Assembly (NCBI GenBank): GCA_018389105.1
Contig: JACATO010000648.1
Span: 1,860,001 to 1,924,000, forward strand
Origin: Nautilus pompilius
Taxonomy: Eukaryota > Mollusca > Cephalopoda > Nautilida > Nautilidae
Direction: 5' to 3'
DNA length: 64,000 bases
This document shows, one piece after another, positions 37,631-50,560 of the stretch (its first letter is position 1; each line of letters starts with the position of its first letter). Below the pieces are notes generated by a model. It ran no database searches, had not been told where the DNA came from, and saw nothing but the letters and a program-made list of their open reading frames with translations. Both the position numbers and the translations under genes were made by a program.

Positions 37631-39086
37631 TATGCTAAGCAATATTTTGCTAATCTTCCTAGACCACTCACTCATCATTCAGGATCTAAGTGGAAGAAGA
37701 ATCCAACAGTACCAGATGAAAACTTGTTTTGGACTGATGTCACTGACAGGCCTTATAAGGAATTAAAAGTTGCCCAATCCTGGTCAAATGACCCTACTTT
37801 GGACATAATATAAGCAGGAACAGATTCCAGATTATCATGAATTTTTTTACACTTCAATAACAACATTGCATGGCCAGACAACTGCCAAGATATACAGGAT
37901 GGACCATGTAATGCCTATGACAGCCTAGTGAAAAAATTCAAGGATAATTATACCCCTCATCCTCACATTCCCATAGATGAGATGCTGCTGAAATGGAAAG
38001 GTAGACTAGCCTTCAGATGTTATAATTCTCAAAAACCAATAAAATATGGAATCAAAGGATACATACTGAGAATTCATACTGTTGGAATATTCTTATACAT
38101 GATAGGGTGGCATAGATACTCCAAGAGATTGTTTGTTTTCCATCTTCTTGACAGGTTTATTGGGAAATATTATTCTCTATATATGGACAACTTTTATAAT
38201 TCATTCAGGCTTAGTAAGGCACCCCTTGATGCTAATACATATACATGTGGAACACTGCAAAAGAATCATGAAAAACCATGAGATAAGGAATACTGGGAGA
38301 AATCCCTGCTTAGAGGAGAGAATTCCCCATGAAAATGGGAAGGTGATGGTGATAGCATGGCAGGACAATAGGAATGTGAGGTCCATCAATAGTAAATAGA
38401 ATGATAAGATGGGAAGAGTTAGAATTAGGAAGAGAGGTGGTGGCTTCAATGAGGTCAATAAACCAATATGTATAATGAAATACAATCAGTTCATGGCAGT
38501 TATTAATAGGATAGATCAAATGATTTCATACTATTCTGTAGTCAGAAAAACTGTAAAATGTCCATACACAATGCACACATCATGTACAATGACAATAATG
38601 AACCAAATCTCACTCTGTATGAATTTCAACTGAAATTGGTAAAATAACTGTGTTCAAGGGTTTATGTTGATTTGAACACAGACTCCAATTTGGGCCTTGA
38701 TGATGAAAATCCCGCCTCTCAACCCCACTGGAGGGCCCCAGTCAAGAATCCTGCTGATTGGCAGATTCAAAATACATGTCAGGAAAAAATATCCTCTAAC
38801 TGTTAAGAAGAAATAACCCTGGAAGATACTGCAGGGTATACAAAAGATGAGGATTTCACCATGATACTCGAGTGTTCTGTAAGTGCTGCAGTATCCCTTG
38901 ACAGTAACCATCCTGTGAAAAAGTATAACTGAAATATTGTAAAATGCAAGATCAAAGATGAACAAAAACTGTTTTGTTTGTCTCAATAAAGATTGTCTAT
39001 TTCTGCTCATAAAAAGTCTAAAAATGTTGGTAAATTGGGCACTTTAGGGGAATAAACTAAAATATCTTGGCAGGGAAAAGAGTTAA

Positions 39087-42000
39087 ACATCAAGGTAACG
39101 TCATTATTACTTAAGTTTTACTGCCTCCAGAAATTTTCTCAATTTGATAACATAACAGTTAAAGAAAACATTAGCAGCTTACTTGAACATTAATAACTTA
39201 GACATTCGCAAAATTCCTAATATGCATGGTCACTATGAGTGTGACTGCTGAATAATTTATCCAGGTTTACAAATCCATGTACAGTTTCCTGGAAAGGCAG
39301 CACGAATCAAGATCTATATTTCTTTATTTCACATACAATCTTGTTTGTTTATTTTGTAAGAAGACAGTATTTTCTTTGTGTATGATTGAGGCGGCTTCCT
39401 TTTGTGGTTCCCAATCTCAACTGCTCATTAGAACCATTGCCAGCAAGAAATAAACAGAAGATTAAGTTTCCAAAAGTAGCCCTTATGATCGTTAAGGGAA
39501 AGGGGGGAGAGATAATTACAATTAAAATTATGCCTGAAGCAAGTTTCAAACTGATACACATGTTAATTATTACATTAACAACATCACCAGTCATCTAATT
39601 ATTGTCTTTGTAATTTTCAGAATTAAAATGTTCTGTTAAATACCGCCTGGTGAAAATGACTGAGGACTAAGGAGTTGTGAATTCAACTCACAGTATCTAT
39701 CTGCACAGCTGTTCAAATTTCATTTCATTAGAAATAAAAGCAAAAGGAGAAACTGGTGATAAGTCAAAATCAGAATGAACAGCATCCAATGGTAATATGC
39801 AGAGATATATTACTTTAAGACAATGATTAGAACCACCAAAAAGATTCCCCCCCCTTAATGCATGTATCCTGGGATAAACCCCAAAAGTTTCTGATGAAAA
39901 CATACAACTTAATACTTAAAAAGAGAGAAAGAAAAAAAATATCTAATTATATGCTATAAAAAGATGCCTTTAATGGATAGAAAGCTAAAATCGGATGAGA
40001 CTCTGTGTGTCTGGGGTAAATCATACTGTACTAAATAGTATTCTAAAATATCGAAGAATTCAAAATGACTAATGCTCAATGGAGAGCACATTTTTTCCAA
40101 AATACAAAGTATTTTAAAACTAAATTCTGTACATCTTTGGAGTCTCTACTATTTTCAAATTTATTTTAAACAATTTATGGAAGCTGTCATGGCTTATTAA
40201 AAGTCCCACAGACAAGAAATACTAGTAATAAACTCAATTTAAAAGGTAATTTAAACTCTCATAATTAACCATCTCAGCCAAAAAGTTCTTTAATCCTTTT
40301 ACAATTCTGTTACTAATTTTAATCTAATTTCAAGCCATGATGAAAGTAGGCAATTTATATGTAACCCTAGTAATGGTAACAACAGTTAACCTAAATAATT
40401 TGTTACTGTCCAATGCTCAAAATAAATTACTCATCTATTAATAAGCGGCAGACTAAATTTGATAATTTGTTAGCTGATATGTTCACAATGTCACATTTCA
40501 AGAGAAATGCATGCAAATGCTAGTATAAATAAGCATATTTACACTAATGATTTCCATATTTAATTACTCTTTGCTGGCTAGCAAACCAATCATAAATCAG
40601 CATGAACCAAAAGATTAAATATGGTAAAAGCAATGCCATACTAAAGATCCAGGATTATTTAAGCTTTTACAATTATGCATTACATGTGCCCTCTGTTCCT
40701 AAAAGATGTTAGGGTGCAAATATTTATATAACTTTCATTTGTGGTTCAGCATTTGAATAAACAGCAAAATGGTAATTGCTAAATTAACCTTGATATACAG
40801 CTCTGTAGAGTATAGCTAAATGACCATAACAACAAGATACCATGCCAAAGACTAGAGAATATCTGCACACCCATCTTCACAAGAGGTTTAAAAACACACA
40901 ATACCAGTATCAGAAATGTAAGAAAGTGAGACGGCTCTTTGTCCCTTGGCAAAAGGCCAGTTCTGATGTAGACAAACAGCAGATTAACTCCACAACACAT
41001 ATGGTAAAAACCTTTGCTGACACAGTGCACATATGACAGATAAGGATGTTGATAAAGCCATCTAAGTGTACATAAACACAAGATTAATTCACTGATCCTT
41101 TGCCTTGCTAGCAAAAAAACCTATCAGAATGGATGCTATGTGAAACCATGAGATGACCATGCCAGGACAGGTTCTTAATTAAAAACAAATGGCTACCTTT
41201 CAAAAAATATCTGTGAAAGAATTTAAACAATGGCTTCAATAATTAACCATTATTTTGGGGGAAGGGTGCCCGGCCCTTTAATTTCCATAAACGGGTAATA
41301 TTTTAAAAACCAATAATCATGTATACACAGCAAGATTACTTCCCACACCAAAACTATGAAATTACAAGCAACACTTTGTTATCTACTGTCAAAAGCATTA
41401 CAAATTGTTTCCCAAGCTTCCAATTTAACAAATTACATCCACTCATTATGTTTGCGGTTTTAAAAAAAAAACATTTCCAAGTTTGCATTTGGTAAGCACA
41501 AAGTGCAAGACAAGCAGATTCAGCATTTGCTAATGTCAACATGGTTACCTCCAACACAGTTTCTTGCTTTATTTTGTATCGCTTCTCTCTTCTAAAAATT
41601 TTGGAGCTTTTACCTTTGCTGTTTTCTTCCACTTTCATCCGCAACCATGCATGCAAGATTATTCTCCTCTAAATTATCATTAGACAATGGCACATAATCT
41701 TTCGGGGTGGGTACATAAACACTTTTACTAATACACCAAGAACTAGTAAATGAGTGCATAGATAGAACTGTAAAGAAACTTACGACGACAATAACACACC
41801 TAGCTAGAACATTATTCATCATGTTTCCATCCTTTGCAAGAGAGTTCCCTCCCTTACCAACATTTTTTATGGAAGGGGAGGTAAAAGAAAGGGCTTAATT
41901 AATAATAGTATGGCTGATTAATTTTTTAACCATAATTACTGTTCTATTTTTGGACTTACATGCCACTGGCAGAAAAAATATAAAAAATCTGTTGTGATGA

Positions 42001-42747
42001 TACCTATGTTAACAGCAAGTATTAAATTTGGTGACCTAAACTACTAGCTCAGACAATACAGACAAACAAAAACAGCTGATAATAACAGATGTAAAAATTT
42101 TTTCCAAAAATTCTAATTTATGTTACTTTTATTAAATTGAGATTAATCAATAAATCTGAACAATATCTAGCCTTAATTTACCAGATTAAATAACATTTTT
42201 TTCTACTAATTAACTTAAATAAGCAAATAAATAAGGTCCACAATTTGATTTTGAAGATTAATAAAGGAAAAGATGAAAATTCTCAAGTCAAACTGGGAGA
42301 AGTTGTCATACACAAAAACCTATGCCCTAAAATATTTTTCAAGTCAACCTAGTTACTGGCAGAAAAGTCGGTCTTTTCTTCCTTAAACAATATAAATAAA
42401 ATAAGTGAAGAATATGTCTGAATACTGATCAACAATGAATACTTCTAAAAAAAAACTCAATAAATTAATGAAAATTATGAGAAGGAATTGCTCTTATAAG
42501 GAAGTCCAAGCCCAACGGTAGCATGAAAAAACAATATTTCAAATGCATCATTCATTCTCTTAAAATGTTTGCCACAATTTGATGAGTGACAACAATTATT
42601 TTATCATCCATGTTTGCCCTGCTCCACATGGTGGGTACATCAATGCATTTATTTGTAGTTCTGAACCATTTCATACTCAACAATTCCCCACCCTACCCTA
42701 TACAGGTAATAATTACATTTCACAATTTATAATTTGTGAAGTGAGAA

Positions 42748-42748
<1 letters not shown>
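39087..42748. other. AT-rich non-coding stretch
   Basis: No gene is recognised. A weak SINE-like patch sits at about 39640-39720 (TTGTGAATTCAACTCAC resembles a B box) without a convincing A box. Confidence 0.55.
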
Positions 42749-42780
<32 letters not shown>

Positions 42781-42795
42781 ACACCACACCACACT
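42749..42795. repeat. (CA)n microsatellite with ACACC tail
   Basis: About fifteen CA units are followed by three CACAC-C units. Confidence 0.95.
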
Positions 42796-43604
42796 AATGC
42801 CAACAACTGAGCTGCTTCATTCCTTGAATTTACCCACCAGCTACTGCTTTCAAGCTCACAGATATTGATCTACCTCTAATGAACAAAATTAGTACGTTTC
42901 ACTTGGGCATTGCAGTTACTCATTTCCCTTGGCATAATTTGTTCAAAACCTTCTTGTAATTCCAGTTTTGCTTGCAATTCTTATTTCTTCATTGGTTACA
43001 TTCCAAATGTGCAGATTATTCATGCAAATGTTTCATGATCAAATTGATATACCACCAGCAGCAGCAGCAGCTTTTTTTATTATACTATCCAATGTGGATC
43101 TTTCTTTCTTTTTTTCAGAACATGGCTAAGTTTTCAATCAATTTACTAACTCTTCACCTGAATGTGTTTCAAACTACATTGGCTGATGCAGAGTTTACTC
43201 AGTAAAAACCCCTGATACATAAGATCATAGGCAAAATCAACAAATTTTTCATGAAAAAGTAGGCAGAACAAAATCAGAAAACCATTAGAACAAACTATAT
43301 TTCAAGTAAAGGAAAGTTACAGGAAATGTTTTCAGTTCTTCGATTGGCTATAAAAAAACTAGTTGTTTCAGAAGCTGATTGTATAAAGATTATAGTAGGT
43401 AGGTATTGATCTTTCTTTTTGCTCTTCATGCTTTCAAACAATTAATTTTTTTATAGCTTAGGTCAAAACATCTTATGATTAGTTAATTGGCAATATTGCT
43501 GATAATTTTGTATTGTTTCAAAAAAAATTTGAATATATATAATATATGATACACTGTTCAGCCTCTTTTACCTAGGCAATGCATTTTAAAACATAAGGTG
43601 GCAC

Positions 43605-43760
43605 AAACAATGATCCACTAGAGAGTGTATTTGATCAGTAGCCAGTGGTATGAGTTTGAATTCAATGTCTGTGAGAAATCAAGATTTCCAGTTAGCATCA
43701 GGACCATCATCCAACATTCTTAACAGGACTATACTGAAAACATCAACAGTTTATCACTTC
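43605..43760 (+). repeat. Possible tRNA-derived SINE
   Basis: GTGGCACAAACAATGATCC could be an A-box region, and GAGTTTGAATTCAATG (about 43653-43668) is B-box-like, followed by CAGGACCATCATCC. The shared core is not evident. Weak. Confidence 0.4.
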
Positions 43761-44980
43761 AAAGTATAAACCCAAAAGTATAATGTGACAAACTTCTTAA
43801 TTAAGCTGCCAAAATTCCATAAATATCTTAATAATTATTTCATTGGAAGAGTCCATAAGACAACAACCATGACAACAATGACAAATGTACCAATTCACAA
43901 TTTATCTGACAGATAAACATTATTCTTCAGTCGTATTCATTTTTATGTTAAAGAAATGCAATTTTCCTTAGCTCTAAACAAATCCCCCCGTCACAAGATA
44001 ATTATCAGTACTTTTCATTGTTGTTATTTTACAAATGATCAGCTATGCTTACTACCAGGTATTAAATGCTGTTATAATTTCAGCAGTGGAAAAAATCAAT
44101 TACATTTTGAACCAAAAGATTAAATCATATATATCTGTAATAGCACCTTATCATAGACATCTTTAAATTACTAAAAATTTCTTGATGCCATAATGACTCT
44201 TGAATTGCTAAGCCTCAGGGTAAGATTATCAGTAGAGCACACAGTGCCAATTCTGATAGACTAAATAATTTGAGAGAGCTGCCAAAGGTGTTATTATATC
44301 TGTGTTACCATTCTGGATGTTTCTTTACAATTAAATTTCTTACTACTGTACTACCCTGCCACCACCCCACCCCATTTACAGCATTAGATCAAACTATTTA
44401 TCTTCCATATCTATGAGGAAAAGAGTTAGCAATGCCACATAATCTTCGTTGTTGTCTCAGCAGACTGGTGAACTGATGACCCTATGGATCCAGAAGAGAG
44501 CCCACGGAGGACAAAGAAAAAAAGAGGGATCAATCAAATAAATGTTTTGTTTTATTGCTGGCAAAAATAGAATATCATCTAGAAAATAATTTTAATTGTC
44601 CGCTCACTTGATCTGTGGAAATCCTCTCCAGTTTTTTCTTTTGTTTTTTTACAGTGGTCAGCTGACCCTGTTTGGTTGTGGGGGGAATAAAGGGGAATTT
44701 CTGTGACCAAATTTATTTTACCCCTAAGGAGTCCTCATGAACAACCATTTCAGTCAGGATAATTGGATTGCCACACTAACAATAATTTCTGTACAATGTT
44801 TTGAAAATCTGGCAGCTTCTTTTAACAGAGTGACCTAACCCTGAACATGAACTCTTTGTGGAACGGAGAAGAAAACACTGATATTCAACTACCATATGCT
44901 TCTCTTCATAATCAATTTCTGATTTAAAAAATACAGAGAACCTAAAATTAAAAAAAAAATGATGTTGCTGTTTTTGTTTT

Positions 44981-45006
44981 AATAATAATAATAATAATAA
45001 TAATAA
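44981..45006. repeat. (AAT)n microsatellite
   Basis: It is a trinucleotide run. Confidence 0.93.
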
Positions 45007-46639
45007 ATGTGAATATTAATATTGAAGAGATTTGACACCACAAGCAGCAATGATCAATTCTACACCTACATCATGTTACTAAAATGTGTCTTAAGAGACT
45101 GTCCATTCATCTTCATAAAAACAAGAATGAAAACAAACATTATCAGCATGATTAGTAATTAGATTTAGTTACTTTTAATTTTTCTAAATCAAACACTGCT
45201 CTATGAACTGCAACCATGTCACCAAGTGAGATCTAGTTACCCTTAACAAATATGTAAGCTATTCCAGCAAAAATCTCTTCTGACACTGGTCATCCAATCC
45301 TGAGACAGATCATAGGGGAAAGAGGTCAGCTGTAAACCCCCAACCAAAAAATGGTAGGCTCCAAACTGAACAGGTAATGGCAGCACCTTTGGTAGTAACC
45401 GTAATCGTACACATATTTCATCTTGGAAGTCTACAACTAAACCTCATGATGAAAACAGTTGTAGCTAGAGTATTTAAAGCAGCCACATAAGCTCAGAAAT
45501 GCAAGTTGTGCAAGGGTTGTGAGCCAACTTTTAGAAAACTATTCTCCACCAGAAGACTCCAAAATGCCACCTTTATGTTGTGGTTACATAACATTTACCA
45601 TCTTCAAATTTATTCTAATGGAGAATTAGATCATTTAGTTTTTTTAAAAAAAATCCAGGTTCTGTTGACAACAAACAAAACCAACCGATTTGAAGAACAA
45701 TTAATTTCAGATGCTCACCAAGATTAATTAGCCAAAAATGAAAGAAAGACAAGAAAACAAAAACTTTCCATCATAAATACTTTAATTTGTACATATTTTG
45801 AATAATCTGTGCCAGCATGGGAACTAATAAAACCTACTGAATTATTATACAAGTTTCGGAATAGAATTACCTAGAATGCTACCAGGTTTCAAGCATTCAG
45901 ACTCTGCACAAATTATAAATGTTAGATTTAATTTTCAGATGTTTGAGGAGAGATCTGACAGAGGTTTACGAAAGCAATCAAAGTATTGACCATGAGTACA
46001 TTAACAGATTCTTAACAGTTACCAATGCTGTAGGTTGTAATTAAAAAAAAAAACTGATACGTCAACATCCTAAAAAGTATCATCTTCCTCCTCCTCCTCG
46101 GAAACTTTGACTTCTAAATCACCTTCAACACTAAAGCTAATAAAAGCAAAATACTAACATGTCTGCGAGTGAAAAACCGATTAAGCATTTGTTTATTGTT
46201 TAGAAATAAAAGGTAAAAATCATGAAATGAAAAGACTGGCGTGAGAGAAACGATATTAGAAAGAAACAATTCATCACAAACTCTTTAGAATCAATTCGAA
46301 ATGATTCAAAGCTTTGCATGCACCAGATCATTAGTAATAATATTTATGGATAATGTCAGTAATTAATGCACAGAGTAGACACAAGCGCTAAAAAGATTAA
46401 GCAAATTCATGAAAACTTCAGTCTGGGAAAAATATTAACCAAAAGAAAATGCAAATAATGAAGCCCACCATCCACAAATCTAAGAGAGATTTTTTTTTTT
46501 TATTTTTTTTAATGTTTCTTTCCTTTTTTGCTCCACCACCCCCACTCTCCCAACCCCTAAATTATCATTAACAATCTGTTGACTGAATACATGAAAGCAA
46601 GGCTTTTAGGAGAAACATTAACGGTTTCTTTGCATGGAC

Positions 46640-46860
46640 AGAGCGAGCACATTACTCACACGCACACAACAAGCAGCAGTCTGGAGCTGCTAGCGTTACG
46701 CAATCGTTGAAATAACAATCTAATGCTCTCTTTGAAACCGTAACCACCATGCACAAGTCAGGTAAATTCATATCCAGCGCAGTTAATAAGAACTACGTTA
46801 TGTGATACCAAAGAAAGTCAAGCATTCACACACAGCACCTCACAACGAGGCTTGGAGATT
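46640..46860. other. Complex CpG-containing patch, possible conserved non-coding element
   Basis: It contains AGCAGTCTGGAGCTGCT, TTACGCAATCG (C/EBP- or PAR bZIP-like) and AACAATCTAATG (SOX/homeodomain-like), and is free of simple repeats. No protein is recognisable. The function is inference. Confidence 0.18.
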
Positions 46861-48200
46861 TTGTTTTGTTTCCTAAAGACTTTTTTTTGGTCAGTATCTT
46901 CAATAAATGCCACTTATTCATTTCTGTTTCCTATAAATTTCCCATATGTAACAAGCTATTTTTAACATCTTTACTTTTCACCATGGTCATGTTGTAACAT
47001 CAGCTAAACAATTCTTAGTTGAATATTGCTTTAACATTGCACAACTCTGTAAAAAACCCAAAAACAAACAAACCATTAGAAAGTTAACTTGAAATATGAA
47101 GTACATGATGAGAAAAATAAGAAAACTAATAAATGTATAAAAGTGACTCTAGACCATTCACCTATGTTATTTTGAAGCACATAGCATTGCCCATTCTCGG
47201 CTAAGAATGTTTCTTCCAAATTGGCACAGATTGCACATAAACCATTTTTTTAATATTAATGGGAACAAGTACGTTTAAAAATCACATGACCTCCACCATT
47301 TACTAGTGGAAAGTAATCTTCAATAAGGGTCCAATGAGATTGCTAGAGCAACTGAAACAGAGTACGATAGTGTGCAACATGCCAAAAATCAAATATAAAC
47401 CAAGAAAGAAACAAGCTGTCACCAAAGCGGAACCTAGTTTAATCTTTCCAATTGAAAAAAAAACTAAACGAAAATTAGAAGAAAAGCTTATAAGAAATTT
47501 TAATAGGTTTAAAGCACAAATTTATAGTATTAAAAAAGATAGCAAAAAACAAATTTCTTAACTAATTTAGATTAAATGATATTAAAAAAAAACTATTGAC
47601 AGTTTAAGAATAAAATAAGATTTAAAAATGTTGTTTCTTTTAATTATTTATTACAGCTATTATTTTTACAAATATTTACCTAATTTTAAAAAAAAAATTA
47701 AATCAAATATGAAACCTTTTGTTAACCTACATCTTGGTGATATGCAATCTTCTACCCGACTGCCATTTATTTTGGGCTTCAAATTCTTGAATTGCTTTAA
47801 TTTGCACTCAAAATAGAACAAGCTTCCAATAGCATGAAATAACATTGCCATAATGTTATCTGGCTGGGTTTCAATCGAAAGTCCTTTGTACACACACACA
47901 GTTTATTTTGTTAACTTCTTTAATACACCAACATTCTCTAAAAGGGAGTTTTCCTGTCTATGTCAATAGTAAACTTAAAAAAAAAGTCTTTTAATGAAAG
48001 ATGATGCCTCAGTTCACACTGACCATGCAGTACAAAGATGGAAAGACAGCATCACAACTGTACCCCTGGACTGTCTGTGCCAATCAACATACTTGTGGAG
48101 CTATCCCCAACCCACTCCTCTGAAAGTGTTCCTCTTAACCATGTAACCAACCTTCCGAGATTACCTAATACAAGATCCATGCCAGGAACTAGCTGCAAAC

Positions 48201-48232
48201 AGAGCGAGAGAGAGAGAGAGGAGAGAGAGAGA

Positions 48233-48288
<56 letters not shown>

Positions 48289-48291
48289 ATG

Positions 48292-48322
<31 letters not shown>

Positions 48323-48357
48323 AGAGAGAGATGGAGAGAGAGAGAGAGAGAGAGATG

Positions 48358-48395
<38 letters not shown>

Positions 48396-48410
48396 TGGAT
48401 GGAGAGAGAG

Positions 48411-48454
<44 letters not shown>

Positions 48455-48465
48455 GAGAGAGGGTG

Positions 48466-48501
<36 letters not shown>

Positions 48502-48532
48502 GAGAGAGGGAGGGAGAAAGAGAGAGAGAGAG
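48201..48532 (+). repeat. (GA)n array with GATGGA interruptions
   Basis: About 330 bases of purine strand, with GATGG and GATGGATGG breaks and some GGA variants. Long open frames across it (Arg-Glu or Ser-Leu repeats) are not genes. Confidence 0.97.
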
Positions 48533-49241
48533 TACTGATCTTGTACACACAGTGTGTGGGTATTTTTCTGCCTTCCTTGTAAAAAAGGGGCTACGTTAAG
48601 CCCCCCACTTATATATTTGTTTCCAATATTATGCATAATTTAAAAAAAAAAAAAAAACTGTTTTCAAACTTTGGTGTCTATTTATTTGTCAAGTCAATAT
48701 GTCACAGGAATTCTGTGCTAAGAAACAAGAGCCATATGGTACTCCATACGTCATTATCAGTCATACTTTTTTATTACACTGAAAGGTAACTCTGCACAAA
48801 TGTATGCATTATAGATATGTTTTTGTCACATTTAAGAGTAACCTGTAGAGATATCTACACGTTACATAAATGTTAATAGTTTTAATAAAGTATAAAAGAA
48901 ATTAAATACAAGCTGAAACGTAATTGTTCCTTACTGATTTATAAAGGGAAAAAAACTGAATATCATAGATGACTAGTAAATGTGTTTTTTGTGTTGTTTT
49001 TTTTTTGTTTATTTAGTTCCTACTTTTCTTTCTTAAACAAAAGCAAAAAGTGCGCCCTCACATATTTGGTGGAATATTGTGAATTGTCGTTGTTACAACA
49101 AACACTAAATGTTGTGAACACTGTTAATGCTACAAAACTTTCTTTAGAATTTTTTAAAAAAAAATTATCTTTATTGCTTTCATATTAGGTGAGATTCAAA
49201 TAAGTCAACAGGAAAAACGGAATCACACAGGAAGCTAATAT
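48533..49241. other. AT-rich non-coding stretch
   Basis: It lies between the GA array and the CT/CRE array. It contains a poly-A run near 48641-48656 and nothing else recognisable. Confidence 0.55.
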
Positions 49242-49436
49242 TCTCTCTCTCTCTCTTTTTCTGTCCATACTGATGTCATATCTCTCTCTCTCTCTCTCTG
49301 TGTCCATACTGACGTCATCTCTCTCTCTCTCTCTTTTTCTGTCTATACTGACGTCATCTCTCTCTCTCTCTCTGTCCATACTGATGTCAGTCATATATCT
49401 CTCTCTCTCTCTCTCTGTGTGTCCATACTGATGTCA

Positions 49437-49471
<35 letters not shown>

Positions 49472-49590
49472 CCATACTGACGTCATCTCTCTCTCTCTCT
49501 CTCTCTTTTTCTGTCTATACTGACGTCATCTCTCTCTCTCTCTCTGTGTGTCCATACTGATGTCATATCTCTCTCTCTCACTCGTTTTTG
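49242..49590. repeat. CT-rich minisatellite with eight CRE-like cores
   Basis: Units of (CT)n plus GTCCATAC or GTCTATAC plus an 8-mer core repeat eight times. The cores are TGATGTCA at 49271, 49382, 49429 and 49558, and TGACGTCA at 49310, 49349, 49478 and 49521. TGACGTCA is the perfect CREB/ATF palindrome. The order ATG-ACG-ACG-ATG occurs twice, and some units share TTTTTCTGTC leaders, pointing to a higher-order duplication with a period of roughly 160-175 bases. Confidence 0.95.
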
Positions 49591-50384
49591 TCATTTGTCT
49601 GCCTGCCACCAGATGCAATATTTCATTTGTTAATAATTACTCGGCAGTGTTTAGCAAGTGACATTGATCAGCAACTCCAATCTCCAAATACCACCATAAT
49701 CCTCAGCAAACTAAATGACTTATCAAGATGGTAGGTACCATGCATGGCCAGCTCAATAACAAGCAAAATAGTCATGCCCCTCCTTTGAAGGTATGAGTTA
49801 TAAGACAATTTTACTGACACTAAATCTTTTCAATCAGTCTGAATAATAAATCCTTAAGCAGTGCTAAGCACGTGCTCCCTGATTTACACCACTGACATGA
49901 AGCCTTCCAAGCAATCGTGAAACAATGAGGAAGTACAAGGAAAATTAATAGGAAGCAAAAATATGATCAACCATCCTAATAAATGATGCTAAGGGAATAT
50001 TTAGTACTATGCATCTAATCAACACCAGCTGTATTTCAATACAGCAAAGTCAATTTTCATTGTGTCTCAAGAAACAGGAAGCAATGAAGAGGCTAATTGT
50101 ATGGGGGAAATAAATCTTTTATGCTGAGCCTAATATAAAAAGTGTCAAGTGAAACAATCTGGAGAATCTCTGGGGTTTCTAAAAGCAAAACTGATAAACA
50201 TCTTGCAAAAGCTCACAAATGTTGAACACTAACTATATTACAGTGCCTGTCAAAAATTGTTCCGCATAGTCAAACAGAGCTGCTTGTATTTTCTGCTCAT
50301 TTACAAAAATTATGCAACAAGAAGAAAAAAAAGTTAATATAAAGGATCACTCCTTTCTGAATACCAGAATTAGAGATAGAATAC
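49591..50384. other. Non-coding stretch
   Basis: Unique sequence with no recognisable gene or element. Confidence 0.55.
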
Positions 50385-50560
50385 ACAGTGAGTGGTGTGA
50401 TGGTCTAGTGATAGGCTAACTGCCAAGGTTAAAAAGGCTTTAAGTTCAAGTCACAGTCCTGGAGCTATCAGCTTTATTTACCTTCCATCATGATATTTTC
50501 TCTCTTTTCTTCAGTTGTTGATTACATGGGTTTCCAGTGCCCCCCCATCTAAACAAGATA
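50385..50560 (+). repeat. tRNA-derived SINE with shared core domain (copy 4)
   Basis: The head has TGGTCTAGTGATAGG (A box, 50401-50415) and AGTTCAAGTCAC (B box, 50443-50454), close to tRNA consensus. The core, CAGCTTTATTTACC then ATCATGATATTTTC, aligns with the core of the copy near 55.9 kb. The tail GTTGTTGATTACATGGGTTTC matches that copy's GCTGGTTGTGTGGGGTTTC. This is the cleanest head in the window. Confidence 0.75.

Larger units (their letters stand above)
35864..38945 (+). pseudogene. piggyBac transposase pseudogene (DDE_Tnp_1_7 type), split by mariner
   Basis: The first ATG (35864) opens MAMPIRRRDQFSVKQVV and then KIITDSDSEI, a typical piggyBac N-terminus. After a frameshift near 35945 comes a Ser/Asp-rich acidic region (35977-36095). 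The nested mariner follows. The catalytic domain resumes after 37680 with several frameshifts and stops. The first catalytic Asp is in IPIDEMLLKWKGR (codon 37976-37978) and the second in LYMDNFYNS (38186-38188). At the third, the expected GVDxxDQ reads VINRIDQ, so Asp is Asn (AAT, 38505-38507). A Cys-rich tail scrap (TRVFCKCCSIP, near 38866-38900) matches the C-terminal zinc-binding domain. Part of the domain before the first Asp seems lost. Family enzymes excise and insert at TTAA without footprints; this copy cannot. Identity is secure. Confidence 0.94.
35688..39086 (+). mobile_element. piggyBac element, TTAA-flanked, interrupted by a mariner
   Basis: Both ends carry TTAA (35688-35691 and 39083-39086), the target duplication specific to piggyBac. 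The terminal bases form a short imperfect inverted repeat: CCCTTTCCCCACC on the left, and on the right, read inward on the minus strand, CTCTTTTCCCTGCC. The plus strand between them encodes a degraded piggyBac transposase. Subtracting the nested mariner (36324-37630) leaves roughly 2.1 kb, slightly short for an autonomous piggyBac, consistent with internal loss. The element is older than the mariner inside it. Confidence 0.95.
43761..48200. other. Non-coding stretch with one (AAT)n repeat
   Basis: No gene is recognised. At 47334-47561 a 75-codon Lys-rich frame (MPKIKYKPRKKQ...) is open but unlike any family I know. A more complex patch at 46640-46760 is listed separately. Confidence 0.55.

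Noticed and set aside
48038-48636. Open frames up to 194 codons, the longest in the window after the mariner frame
   Set aside because: They are dominated by the GA array in every frame; the flanks add no recognisable sequence.
50401-50454. A and B boxes close to tRNA consensus, considered as a tRNA gene
   Set aside because: No cloverleaf acceptor stem or anticodon loop could be drawn, and the SINE core follows directly.
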